Positions 47,601 through 60,700 of a stretch of DNA of 64,000 nucleotides are shown piece by piece. The DNA lies in NCBI RefSeq assembly GCF_019649055.1, contig NW_026570241.1:682001-746000 (forward strand). Reading direction: 5' to 3'. The DNA is from Paramacrobiotus metropolitanus (Eukaryota; Tardigrada; Eutardigrada; Parachela; Macrobiotidae). The notes under the pieces were generated by a model, which was given only the letters and a program-made list of their open reading frames with translations, did no database searches and had not been told where the DNA came from. A program made the translations under genes and the position numbers. How positions within the stretch are numbered: position 1 is the first letter of the stretch; every line of letters begins with the position of its first letter.

Positions 47601-50053
47601 GTAGAATCGAAAATTAACTAAGAGCGATCCAGTATGCGAATATTTGGGAATTGTTACATCGACAGACTCCTGTTCAACCAAATATTAACTAACACAATTT
47701 TCAGTAGCACTATTAAATTACGTATCTAATTCAGGTACGACAGACTTGAACGTATCTAATTGAAGTGATAATATTGGAGTGTTAAACGTAGTGCCTGGGC
47801 AGCAAACAAGTAATTGAGCGCGAGAATTATGGAATTCGGTTGCTGCAACGTCCAGTGTAGTGTGCTTTGTGAAATCGGAGATGGTTTACGTTTTTTTTAA
47901 GAAATAACCAAGCATAATGCTTTTCCGTACTGTTTCTGTTTGTTTTTTAAGTGCTGATATTTGTGGTTGTTCTCGTACAAGCCCTTTGTTAAATAATTTG
48001 TTTCTTTCCGGTTTTGTTGGATAATATTCTGTTCTTTCCTGAATACAGGTATGGCCAAAGAATGGGAAGTGATCGCCTTCGATGAGGCCCGTCGGCGCGC
48101 CTTCTTCCTGGACCGCGAAGAGAGCATCCCGCTGCCGGAGATGCGCGGCGGGAAGAGCGACATCCTGACGGACAGCATGTGCCAGTCGCTGGTGCCGCAT
48201 CTGCCGGCCCGCGCCCAGGGCTATCCCTGGCATCTGGTCTACAGCACCAGCGCCCACGGCTTCAGTCTCAAGTCGCTGTACCGGCGGATGCAGGATATCG
48301 ATGCGCCCTCGCTGTTCCTGATTCAGGACATCCACGAACACGTCTTCGGTGCCATCATCTCCTGCGGACTGAAAGTGGCCGAACATTTCTATGGGACCGG
48401 CGAGAGTTTGCTCTTCACATTTGTGCCCGAGTTCAAGGTAGGCTGTGGCGAATATGAACCGTTAACGATAAATATCGGACAATATTACCATCCTATCGTT
48501 TCTCCCACGGTGTAATTCTGTAAGAAATTATCTGAAATGTCTGTGCATTTTGCGATTAAAATGTACTTTTTGAATTAAAGTTGGTACATCTGAATAATAA
48601 TTTATTTTTTATTTATAGCGGGTCCTTTGTTTTTCGCAGCCTTTTTAGGTTTTGAAGTTTTTTGCTTAAATAAGTTACGGTCCAGTTTCCGTTACTTTGT
48701 AAGTGATGATTGCTGTTACATTTTGCTTTTGTTTCTGAAAAAATTATTTTGCTTCTCTTTGATTTAGGTCAAGTTTGCATTGGTCAATTGATTTCGCGAA
48801 CTTGACTCCAGCAACCCATGCACTACACTACGCTTGTTGTGTGATATGAGAGAACGAATTTACCTTCATGTGTTGATCCCCGTTTGGTTGGAAATGGTAT
48901 TGCTAAAAATTGTTTGTCTGCAGGTGTACAACTGGAATGGTGACAATCAGTACATTGTCCGTGGACAACCGGAAAGTATTGCCATTGGATCAGGAAGGTA
49001 CGTGAACGATAGACGTAATTCGCCCTTACATTTACCTAGCTGGTAAGTTACCCAAACTTACGTGGAGGAAGACATCTTATTTTTCGGCTGGTTGCGCAGT
49101 ATCCAAAAATAAATGGAACCTTGGCACCAGTAAAAATTTACTGAAATTTTGTGTGATCGTGAAATTCATCGCAAAATGTATGGATTATGCAGTACTGGGA
49201 TTTACTGTACAAACCAACTGGAAATTTGATAAGCGTTTATGGTGCTGCTAGTCGTTTGGTGGAGAATATCGGATTAGGTGGCGAATGATTTTCTTATCCA
49301 TCAAGCATAAATGTGTTTCGCCATTAACCGGGTCCATAAAAGTTTTTAAATGCGATTCGCTGGAAAAGGGCACTGATTGTCAGTTTTAACATTTCACTAG
49401 TGGACTTGATAAATTTTCACTGGATAATACATCTGTTTTTTTTTTTGCGTTTTCAAGTGTCTGCAGAATTTATTGGCTTTTACATGAACACCAAACAATC
49501 CCCACAGCAAAAGTTATTTTATTTTAAAATTTTTATTTTTTTGTTTTATTGAGATTGAACTGTAGATAACTTTTCCCAATGGGCCGTAGTCTTTTTCGAG
49601 TTTTGGGCAGAGCAACTACTCTACAACACCCATGCAAAGGCAGTTAGTTAGCACCTGTTTATCTGAAACAGTTAAAAGATCAAAATATACCGTTGTATAC
49701 GTATAATGTTTTATTGTACTTATCGTTAGCTACTCACTCGTAGCGTTCATCCTGTGACCATTTTTGTCTTCAAATTTCGAACCAGTCAAATAATTATTGT
49801 TTATAACAGAATAAGAAATTCACGCACCTTCGAGAACATGAGATTCTGTAGCCGGATTTACCAATACAATAATACAGTTAATCAAATCCACTGTTTGATT
49901 ACTGTTTGTCATTGCAGTGGGACCTTCGGTCTGTGGTTGGACAGTGATTTCTTCCACGGTCGCACCCAGGAGTGCACCACCTTCGACAACGAGCCCCTGT
50001 GTCCCTGCGGGGATTTCCAGGTGAAGATGGTGGAGGCGTGGAGTTTCTACTGA
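38635..50053 (+). CDS. OXR1/NCOA7-type oxidation-resistance protein (LysM-GRAM-TLDc)
   Basis: Exons: 38635-39149, 42058-42890, 43694-44005, 46009-46470, 48049-48437, 48924-48997, 49918-50053 (stop 50051-50053); all phases agree. Domains in order: Ser-rich start; LysM (about residues 48-96, HLVAGSETLESISAKF...VFPGQRIFIP); GRAM-like block at the start of exon 2 (IVEDVQITDAGNVSGVLLV); an acidic Lys/Glu-rich linker; the conserved pre-TLDc segment with LKPEYWFAIERDKAEKFYGF; and TLDc (ARAQGYPWHLVYST, EHFYGTGESLLFTF, TFGLWLDSDFFHG, VKMVEAWSFY). The family protects against oxidative stress, and its TLDc domain binds the V-ATPase. Start chosen at the first ATG in frame (38635). An acceptor at 38625 leaves the frame open upstream, so an upstream coding exon is possible. 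Exon 5 begins with GT-ATG, giving a possible start for a TLDc-only form. Whether this is OXR1 or NCOA7 is not decided; invertebrates usually have one gene (mustard in flies). Confidence 0.92.
41231..41506 (-). CDS. Possible small membrane protein inside a TLDc-gene intron
   Basis: A minus-strand frame from ATG 41506 has a basic N-terminal half (RKSRRNDHHVGL, RFLRLKRKGLG), then MRYPVIVLAVVSGAYVISWA, a strongly hydrophobic segment, and stops near 41231. A good donor (GTAAGC) lies inside it at 41302-41297, after which a downstream GC-rich segment (about 41250-41090) also looks partly coding, but the predicted junction runs into a stop. It may be a nested gene or chance. No family recognised. Confidence 0.22.
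   Translation of the reverse strand: MPLPGVSFMRKSRRNDHHVGLTSKPVNDAVQQRFLRLKRKGLGALYIDWLQMTATSGNMRYPVIVLAVVSGAYVISWAYNAAYIDILRFCQ
41773..41979 (+). promoter_or_regulatory. Repeated motif pair upstream of TLDc-gene exon 2
   Basis: A 19-base word (41773-41791, AAACGTAGTG then CTGGGCAG with one variable base) and a 14-base word (41966-41979, TGTGAAATCGGAGA) occur in this order about 280 and 80 bp before exon 2. Both recur in the same order before exon 5. They are candidates for an alternative promoter or regulatory block. Confidence 0.35.
44252..44389 (+). repeat. Two diverged direct copies of a ~40-bp sequence in an intron
   Basis: About 44252-44291 and 44350-44389 share TTAGTG-CCTT-TTAAATATTG and the following AT-rich text with several substitutions. 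Between them is an AT/ATC-rich simple repeat (about 44287-44325). Intronic, probably neutral. Confidence 0.5.
47784..47881 (+). promoter_or_regulatory. Repeated motif pair upstream of TLDc-gene exon 5
   Basis: The 19-base word lies at 47784-47802 and the 14-base word at 47868-47881, the same order as at 41773-41979 but more closely spaced. The next exon (48049) starts with GT-ATG in frame, so a transcript starting here could encode a TLDc-only protein. Short TLDc isoforms from internal promoters are known for OXR1/NCOA7 in other animals; the link to these motifs is inference. Confidence 0.35.
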
Positions 50054-51715
50054 GGAACTGGAGGAAACCGCCTGCAGCACACTGTATAATATTATACACA
50101 CACCCTGCGCCTCTCTTGTCCTGACCGTCTTTTGGATTGCTTTGTGATCAATGAATGAAGTGTTATAATTATTCTGCGTTGACCGGAATTGCGCCCGCCG
50201 ATTCCCTTTGGCCTCCCTGCTCACAATGCGCGGATTCTTCGATATTATTATTCGATAATTATTATTCCGATAGTGGTGCCCGAATTGTGCGCGTGACCTT
50301 GCGATATATGTTGGCGTTCCTGTTGCGGCTGGTGTTCAGAGAGTTTTATTTCACAGAATTTTTTCTCTTCTTGCGAAGTATGGTGTTTGGTTGGATGGTG
50401 TATACTAGCAGTGGCTGGGATTTATGTGTGTGATTTATTCTTGTTTTCTTGCTTCTCCCCCCGCAGTTGTCGGGGGCATCAGCTGTGAATAGGGTGCGGT
50501 TTAGTCGTGGCGGCATGCCCGTTCATTCATCCTGTTAATAGTGGTGATTATGGATTGATTAAAAACTGACGATAGAACATCGTTCGAGATTAAGAAAATG
50601 GTAAAATCAGCGCAGTTGTAGTGTAGTGACTACAGAACTAACCGATAGACGTCCAATCTGCGAGCTTAAAATTTGCGCAATAACTTCATATTTGTGACAT
50701 TTAACATACGAAATTTTTTTTTGCAGTCGCAGCTCATATTATTAAAGGCTTTATGATGCAAAGTTGCAGCTAGTGATGCTAAAGGCAGGGTCGAAATCTA
50801 CAATTTCAAATCAATGTTTCGCCTTCCAGGTTTTTAAATCAAATCATTTCAAAATCCTTTAAAGACCAGCATAGGCATAGAGCATTTTAAGCGGTTTGAA
50901 ATGACAAACTGAATTTTTAGAATCATTGTTGAAGTAGTTTTTGATGGAAAAATTAATCAGGTTAAATACAGTTTTTTTAAAATATAATCGAGGCTACGAG
51001 TACTGAAAATAACGTAATATTATCAGTAAAGTAACCTTTAATATTGCATTCAACTTTTTATTTATAAAACAAAATTGAGGTTACGTTTTGGTACATAATT
51101 TTTTTAATTTGGGATTTTATTTATGTTTAAGTCAATTTAATTTATGTTTAAGTCAATTTAATTTCCAGACACCTTGCAAATGGGTGAAATGACCAAAACT
51201 TTTAATTTCAAATTTTGCAAAGATGGTATTGTAAGCTGAGTATGCAGTGCTTAATCTCGAGCGTGCAACTGCTGTCGCAACAAGCTACCGCCCACGGAGG
51301 AAGTGTAGTACTGATAACTCTCTGCCGTTGTCAGTGCTGCGCTACTCTTGTTGTTTTGCACGCCATGTTCATTCTCAAAAACAGTAGAACCTGAAAATCC
51401 GTGCAGGTTTTTGGTCCTTTACTTTTGGTTCTCTCATCCAGGATTTCTGCAGCTTCCTTCGCAGATGTAGAGCAAATTCGCAGTTTTTAATTATTTTACA
51501 ATGCAGTTATCATTCAGATTTGATATGCACATGTAATTCTGCATCAACTGCATGCATACTTCTATCGCAAGTGGAACGGTGACGACAGAAATATCAGAAT
51601 CTTCTGAAGCTGCATGTGCTTTTGGTTATTGACTCTTTGACTGGTTGACAGTTTACTACTTGTACAATTTTCGCTCATTTTCCCTTTCGCTGCTGAAGTG
51701 TTCTGGAGTGTGGAA
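50054..51715. other. Intergenic: TLDc-gene 3' UTR and HDAC6 promoter
   Basis: Head-to-tail spacing between two plus-strand genes. Contains the presumed polyadenylation region of the first and the promoter of HDAC6. Near 51118-51165 a 23-bp AT-rich unit (TTTATGTTTAAGTCAATTTAA) is tandemly duplicated. No exon recognised. Confidence 0.45.
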
Positions 51716-54700
51716 ATGGCCGAGGACGTGCTAACCGACCAGTAAGATATACCTTTCCTGTGGCTGTACCTCTTTTCGTCGAGTTGCCAGATAGTCATAT
51801 AGACGGATAGAGTGCCTGTTTTCGTTGAGTTGCCATTCCGTTGACAACGGAAAACTTCTATCATCGACGGATGCACTGTTGTAGCTTTCTGATTTTCTTA
51901 CGTTTCTACAGGAAGACCGCGTTTATCTATGACAAGGACATGGAAAATCATTTCTGTCCCTGGGATCCCCTGCATGCAGAACGTCCCGAGCGCACCCAGT
52001 CCATCATCAAACGGCTCTTTCATCTGGGAGGTATACGCAAAGGAAATAACAGGAAATCGCCAATTAAATGAGCGACGTCGCGTGTTTCTCATCGTTGCTC
52101 ACTTACAGTCGTGCTGTATTTATTCCACTGCTTGCATAATCTTCGTCATCTAATTTCGGGCTTTTTTATTGCAGTGAATTTGACCAAGCAGTGCATGGTG
52201 TTGGAGGTAAGAAAATCGAAAATAAAAATGCCTTGCAAAAATTTTGCAAAAAAATATGAATTTAAAATTATTAAAATCCGGAAAATCTCTTTTCTGTATT
52301 GAAGTTTCTTCACGGATAAATCACGAAATAATATGGTACGAAGTGAATAATATGTCAACGAACATACTGTATTGCGGTTTAACTATTACCGTTTATTACA
52401 GACAAATTATTTATTAACGAAACAAATGAAAATATTTCTTTTTGGTCAGTGTTAATAAGAAAATAATTAATAAATTATTTAAGTACATAAAAAATGATAA
52501 AATTGGTTTATACTCTGCGTTGAATAAATGAAATAAAAGCGATGCGTTCCGACTTTCTTAGCTCTTGATTTCTGGGTTGTATTTTTTGTTTTATTTTAAG
52601 TTTAATTTGTGATTTAGTTTTATTTTTTGGTTTTAATGATATCTCTCAAATGTTGCTTAATCAGTTTTTCTGCACAACGGTGTTTCCTTAGCAATATTTC
52701 AGATGGTTCGTGTTTTTGAAAAGTTTTTGCTGTTAATTTTTCCTTGTCCGGTTTCTGTTCATGATTGTTCTCTGTAGTCGCGACCGGCCACACGCCGGGA
52801 ACTGCAGTTAGCGCACGCGAAAGAATTGGTGGACACGGTGGCATCGCATTGCACCGCCAGACCTCTGCCCAATCAGGCGCATCTCAAGAAATTCTCCGAA
52901 GTCTTCAACGATGTCTACATCAATGAGGTAAGACTTATCACGATCAGCGATGGGTATTTTGCACAGAAAACCCTTGGCTTCTCTACGTGGTTCTGTGGTG
53001 ATTCCGACCTTTTTCGATACAAGTACTTATTGGATTTGCTATCAAAAGTGCAAACTCTCGCGCGAATTTTTACATCTTGTGAAGTACGCTGATATTTATA
53101 GTGTATCGTGATTTCATAGCTACAAATAGAAAACAACTGCCGAGTTTTTCTCTACGTATAGTGGTCGAATGCAGTAGAATAAGGGCTGCTATAGCAATGT
53201 CCTGAACTCGAGTTCACAATTGCTAAACGAAGATGGAAGGTATATTACATTAGAATTTGTGAAAAGCGGATGTTTTTTTAACATCGGTAACTTCAAAGAA
53301 TAATTTTGAGAAAATTGTCACTGTTGACCGGTTAGCCCAGAGGTTTCGGACATTCACAGTAAATCGTGCACTATTAGCGCGCTGAAAAGTGAAAGGAATA
53401 TTTTAACGGAGAGTCGAGACTACGAAAATAGTGAAAGTTTATGGTGATTAATCATAGAATAGAGGTTCAGATGCTCTGTTTCTTTGGTCTGTACGGTCTT
53501 AAGTTGCAGCAACGTATGCTTAGAAATGAGTTGGTAATTTGATACGAATATCAAACGATTGACTTTTTTCGCAGAACATGTCATTCGCTGCGTGAAGATC
53601 GACAGATCGTCCTGATAGGAAATTATAGTCGCGCACAACTTGAGATTTTGTGTGGAAAACTTATGAACCGTGTACCGTAGTTTTCAGGAATCTCTAAGAA
53701 GACTTTGTCTGTTTTTGCGATTCTGTCGATTCCTGAGGAACATCTGCAACATTGCAGTAGTCTTGCACACCGTGTTGGGTGTTGTTTATTGTGTGTACGA
53801 GTAGAAACCGAATTTAGTAATTGGTGTGAATTGCTGGAAGGTCAATAGGTACATTGTTATTAATTTAATAATTTACTACTATTAACGATTTATCTGCTTT
53901 GAAGGTGAGATAAGATTGTCTTATATTTTCTCACTTGTTGTTCTTTGTGTCAAACGGAAATCTAATCACTTGTTTTCGTGGTGTAAAAATTCAGAATTTA
54001 TATCTTGAGTTTCTGAGAGATTGCCTTATAGAATATAGAATAAATATCGTTAAATGAAAATTGCCGACGTATTGCGTATTGTTTATGCCTGTTCAGATTT
54101 TTTTGTTATTTTTTATTTCGTTTTATGCGCTTCTCCGACCCGGAGAAAGATACAGACGCAGGCTTTTATTGTCAAGAAAATTATTACGAAAGTCCTTCAC
54201 CGAAATCTCCAGAGAAACAAGTTGGCTTTGCTAAAACATTTTGCGACGATTTCATTTGGTTTTCACAGCAAACTGCTTGTTAATCGTTGAAAAAATAAAT
54301 CATCGCCCGAAAACGCTAGAGAAATCAAACCAATAGCTGCGTGAAATGGAAAATTAAAATGACGAAAGTAGATATCCGTTGATTGCTTGCTACTGCTTGA
54401 ACACGAGGGAAGCATGACGCGCCAATCCGTAGATCATCAGGCCGAACGCTCCCATCCCGACGGCCGTGCGCACGGCGTGCATGCAGTTCCACTTCTCCAG
54501 CATCTCTTTGCGACGCGCCGGCTCCACGCTGGACGGCACGCCCTGCGTCATTTTCTTGTTGTCGTCGACGATCTGGTTGTTGGTCGGCACCATCACCAGG
54601 AGCGTGTAGGGCCACAGGGCCAGGAAGGCCGCCCCGGCGCCGATCCACAACTTCCGGTCGAAATCCGAGTTGGTGATGCGCAGGCCGTGCACGATGGCCG

Positions 54701-57700
54701 CCACGCTGGCGGCTCCGTTAACCAGGCCTTGGAGTAGAAGAAAAAAGTTTTAATTCATTTGTAAATTATGTTGCGTCGTTGTAGAAAAAACTAGAGCAGG
54801 AAAATAGCGATATTGTGAAACAAAGAGCATGCGGCAGAGTTGGTTCTTTAATCTGGGTTCCTTTGGTTCAGTTGTGTGGTCATAATGTACTCGTACTACG
54901 TTTATACGCGGCTGTGTGCGTACTCATTTTTTGCTAGTTTCAGACTTTGTTCTGGGCACCTTCTGAAAATTAATTTTTGTCTATTAATTATAACAAATTA
55001 TTGTATTTTAGATAGTGCTCGTGTAAAATAAAATGTATTATACCTGTACACGTATACTTTTGGATAAAATAATAGTTTTATGCTAAAATCTGTATTTAAA
55101 TATATTTTCATAAGTTTTAAAGTTAGAATGGAAGCGGTGACTGGGAACGCTCTATGTTGCCGAACGCAGTTAGCAATCAGTGTAATTAAACCAGCACGCT
55201 AATAACGAGATTTAAGCACCAGGACTCAGACTGGCGTATTTGTTATTGGATGCTGATCTTTGTAGTGCACCGGCTGTTAATCCTAAAAGCGTCAGTCTCT
55301 TGAGGAACGGCGCACGGTTCAACTGGAATTTCTACAGAATGATGTATTTCAATTTTTTTCCAAAATGATGATATTTGACGAGCGGATTTTCCAAAACATA
55401 CGACATTACTCTCGTTTTACACTGTCCTGTTTAAAAAAAAAGTTTTATGATTGCGTTAACTGTGTTAAATTTTTTATGAAATACTGCAGACGATTTAGTG
55501 CACCCTGGAGATCGCTTTCGGAAAAATCTGCTAAGGATAAAAAACACTTGTAAATCTAAAGTAACAGTTGCCGAGTTTCAGTACGCATTATGCTGATCAG
55601 CCTTTTTACTTTCGTTCTGCAAGTTTCCGAAGAGCTGTTAAAACCGTTGCACTACAAAATTCACTTTTGGATAATAGTACAGGCTAGTAGCGGCTTATAC
55701 GGTGGCAAAAAAAAGCGGTTATTGCGGAATTTCCTATGAGAAGTCGCATCTTAGCTTATCAGTTGCAAGAAACCAAGAAAAATTATGGTTTACCTTGGTA
55801 GGCGAAGGCCCGATGGTACATGTGGGGGAAGAACCTCCAGTGCTCATCCAGGCCGAGATCGCGCAGCGCCGGCACCTCCTGGCTGGTCATGTAGAAGGCC
55901 GTGCCGGCGAAGATGCCGGTGCCCAGAGTGGCCAGGCTGTCCAGATTATTCAGAAACGGCAGCGGCATGGTTTTTTTGCTTAGAAAACTTTGGCGAAAAT
56001 CAAGTTATCGGGGAACTGGATTTTCCTAGCTAAAGCTTTTAAGCTGTAACCGGTGTACGAAGTAGTGCTATTCTCACTCAGCCAGATGAGACTTGAGTTG
56101 GTGTAAGCGTCGCCCACTTTCCACTGTAGCACAGACGTGGATGACGATAGAATCGACTAAATTTACATACGAGTGTAAACTGTAAAGTCGGCGCTGTACG
56201 TTGCATTTGCAGAATGCAGATGGAAGGAAGGCTAATGCAGTTGTGTGCCGGTAGTTATTTTGTTGATATAGGGCTTATTTACACTCTGCCTGCACTTTCG
56301 TCAGCCGGTGAAAGGTGCACTTGGGGGTTTGATAGGTTTAGTTTGTACTCGCGTCGGTTAAGAAAATAATGTTGAGTCATTTAAAACCGCTGTTGCCGCT
56401 AATGTGGTCAGTCTCATAATATTGAACACGATGGGTCTGTTAAACACAACACGGGATATAATTCACCGGAAATCCAATTTACTGTAATCCACTTGAACAT
56501 AATTTTGCAAAATATAATTAAGATTTTTAGTTTTTACTTAGATATTTTTTAGTTAATACGGGGTGTTTTTTCTAACGATGCCACAATGGAAAATTCGTTT
56601 GTTAAAACATAAAACCAACTCGCCTCGCTGGTTTCAGGATGATCAAAATAAAATCCGTCATTCAAACTTGCGATTTTCAAAATTTATTGCATTGTTTGCG
56701 AACATAAGGCGAAATGGACATGACTACTGGATTTTCTTTTCTAATTCGATTGTAAGTTTGTTGGAATTATCGCTCATATGCATTTTTTTAACTTTCGGTT
56801 ATACTGGATTAATAAAATTAATACTTCTAACTGTAATATGTAGTGATTGTAATTTGTAATCCAAATACAGATAATGATGGTATAAAATAAAATAATGTAC
56901 CGTATACGGTATAATTATTTTTGGAAAAATTCACTAGTTGTATTATTTTATCTTTTGACTCTTTATCTGCTGTCTGTTAATCCTTATCTATCCGTTGTCT
57001 ATTCTGTTTAGTTCGTGAACAGAAGCGAAACCACCTAAATAACTCGCGAATAATGTATTATTTTCGTTGTATTCGTGCGCCTGTTTTTTCGACGGGGTTT
57101 CGGTTTCAATACGGTTTCTCTCATGGTTTATTTTAAATAATGCTGAATTTGTCGAATTTTGCAGAAATCTTATGAGTGCGCGCTGATCGCCGCTGGCTCG
57201 ACCCTGGAACTTATCGAACATGTCGCCAACGGAAGTGCACGCAACGGCCTTGCTCTGGTCAGGTAGGCTACCTGAGTCGGGTTTTCAAAACATAAAAATA
57301 TTGTTCCATGTGTGCTCGTTGTTTTTAATTGGCATCATAACATGAATGAACGAATAAATTTTTGTTGTATTTATTTTTACTTCATGGCTAAACTGTGTAA
57401 ATTATTAATGAAATTTTAAAGGATTACAGATTATGGTCCAAATCAGAGTGACCCCGTAAGAGTCACCGTATTGCCCGTTTTTATGGCTTCTTTAAATACT
57501 AGAAAGTTTTATTATTATTAGTTCTTGTTATCTTGTTATTTTCTTGTTCTTGTTATTTTCAGTATTTTTTCATTTCTGTACCGTGTTGCAGTTAAGTTTG
57601 TGCATTTTTGCCGTGTTGCAGACCGCCCGGCCATCATGCCTCCACCGCGGAATGTAACGGGTTTTGCTTATTTAACAACGTAGCTATTGGTGCTAAATAT

Positions 57701-60700
57701 GCCATGGAGAAACACGGATTGCAACGGTAAAAGCTACCGAATTCAACGGTGTATTTCTTACCGTACACTATTATCTAAAAACTAAGTAAAAATACAATTT
57801 TCTCTTATCGACGTCGCGGATTTGTTGCAGGATTCTCATCGTTGACTGGGATATTCATCATGGGCAAGGTACACTGCTGCGCTTGGCGCTACTCTACTGT
57901 TCGTTAATTTTCCACGTCATTACGATCATTCCTTGATTTTATAACAGTTTAATTAATAATCGTATATTCCCATCTTTTTATTTTGTATTTCTTTAATTTT
58001 ATCCGGTTTCCTAATATGTATTTCCTATATTTTAGGGAGATGCTTACAGAATTCTGCAAAAAATAGTTAAAAAATATTTGTTATATTTTGTGATTTTTTC
58101 TTTGTAGGAACGCAAAGAATATTCTATGATGATAAACGGTAAGTCAGCGCGTAGAGCGTGAAGATCTGGTCGATGGTGCCTGCAGCCACCGTTCTACATT
58201 CATGTATAATTTTAGAGTTTTGTACTTTTCAATTCACCGCTACGAAGAGGGCGAATTTTGGCCGAATTTATTGGAAAGTAACTTTGATTTTATCGGGGAC
58301 AACGAGGCAGCCGGTTACAACATCAACGTGCCGCTGAATAAAACCGGCCTGGGTGACAACGACTACATGGCCATCTTCCAGCAGATCCTGCTGCCGGTGG
58401 CGTACGAAGTAAGGATAACCGCCTTGGCCGATTGCTTGCAGAATAATAATTTCTAATAATTTACCGGTTCGCTTATTTGAAATTTTCACAATTTCTTCTT
58501 AAGAATGGTTCATTCTGGAAGCGCTAGTATTACACTGGATTTGATAAAAAGTCTGGTCATATCATTTGAGAATACCGTAGATTTACAGAAAAAAGGTACA
58601 ATGTATCGAGTGAACATCTACAGTGCAATGCTATAATTCATTCTGTTACACGATAAGGAGTAAGCTTTCGCCCTTACGTGCCATTATTCTACGTTAAGGG
58701 TTGTATGTCGTTGTGGTTGAAAATGCAGATTGCAGAACACATTTCTGCCAGCTGCGAAATGTCTCTCACAGTTAGTTTATGGTGCTGGTGTTTACAAGCA
58801 TAAATCAATATCAAACATTACAAATTTGAATAAATCAATTTTGTTTTTATTTTCTTGAGTTTTCAATTATGTTTATGCGAAAAGACTAATCTGCAAAAAT
58901 TTGCCTTTTTTTGCAGTTTAACCCGCAGTTGATCATCGTGTCCGCTGGTTACGATTCGGCCATCGGTTGCCCTGAGGTCCGTTTGAAAACTTGAAAGCAT
59001 TTCCAAAACTCAGTAGAATAATTAAGTACTTGTCGATTAATTGACAGGGACGGATGCGAGTGACTCCGGCGATGTATGGGCACTTGACGCACGCATTATC
59101 CAGCGTTGCCGCGGGGAAAGTGGCTGTGATATTAGAGGTGAGCCACAATTCACTCATTCCCGGATTTGAGATTTTTCCAATTAATTCGGCTTTTTCTGTT
59201 ATTACAGGGTGGATATTGTAAAGAATCCTTATCGGAGGTAAATTCTTTGGGGAAAATCTTGCGGATTTTTGCATGCGCCCAATGTAACCAAACAATTATT
59301 GTTGCAGGGTGTCGTGTGCACACTGGAAGCATTGATGGGATATCCGTGCTATCCTCTTCCTGAAATAGGCTCACCGGATGCATCGTAAGCTGCAGTGGCA
59401 TTACTCATTATGACGTCCTCGTGCTTCCGATTTTAGTTGCACCTCGGACTGATTAAAATGCGGTTTATTACCATGATGTGGCCTCTGTGCAGGGTGGTCA
59501 AGTCCATTTTAAATGTGATCAGCATGCTGCGACGGTACTGGAAGAATTTAGCATTCCAGGAGATGCTCACTGATGATCCGACCAAAAATGCAAAGTTATT
59601 GAAAAAGTACGTCTTTGGACTGTTTGAAAACTATTTTTCAAATTTTGCTTGCCGCGTTTTATCGTTGTAATTACTCGTACTAATTACCAGCGTACGGCTG
59701 TTTATTTTCAAATGAGCCACTTCTCTACATTGCGTTTCATAATATTATAATGTATAAATTATAGTATTTTCGTATTTGTAAATGAAAAGATAAATAGGTA
59801 AACGCCAGTAAGTAAAGTGCCGATGTAATCGTGCGCGAAATACTTGCTGCATTTCATCGGTTCAACGAAACAGGTTTCTTTTCGTAATCTTTGGAAGATC
59901 ATCTAATTCGGTGGGATTTTTTGGTTTGTTTTTATGTGACTGAACGATAAATAATGTCATGGTTTTGGCATGCAGTACCATTAAATGGCTAAATAAATAT
60001 TTTTCCTTTTTTTGCAGATACGATCAACATGTGCCACGTATTATATTCCGCGGTCTGGATGAGGAACTGCCGAACGAAGCCTACGGATGTACACCGTACT
60101 ATCCACCCAGTGAAGCCGTGGAAATACGCCATGAAATCGCGAAACTGGCCGCGGAGTACGACCGCGGCAGGAAGCAACGTCTCTTGCGAAATCGGTATGG
60201 ACAGCTTTTATAATAAGCGATTCTTTTGATTGCTATACAATTATAGTATTTGGTGCTTTTTGCTTTTGTAGAAGTCTCGAGATTTGCTTAGGCACATTAA
60301 TTAGGTTTTTGTAGCCTGTGAGCTGGTTTTATTGTGATTCTGGTAATTTGAGATATTAAATGAATTTAATAAATTAATAAAGTTATAAATAAATTTTAGA
60401 AACCAGATCACGATCTTACAACAAAAAAATGTTAATTGGGTGCCCGCTTATGAAGGTGAACTTGGATTCACTGGATTTCAAAATGTTAAAATTTTCATTA
60501 CTTTGAGTTTCATTACTTCTTGTGCAGGTGTAGCGGAATTTACAAGAAAAAAATTTTTTGATTACCTGTTTATGGTTAGTGTCGGTTTAGTTGAATTTTT
60601 AAAACCGTAATTGGTGACCTTTTGTCTATAGTCTATCGGTTTTCATTTGTGTGTACTTTGATGTTCGCACAGGACGTGCGTCGGGTATAATCGGGTGATG

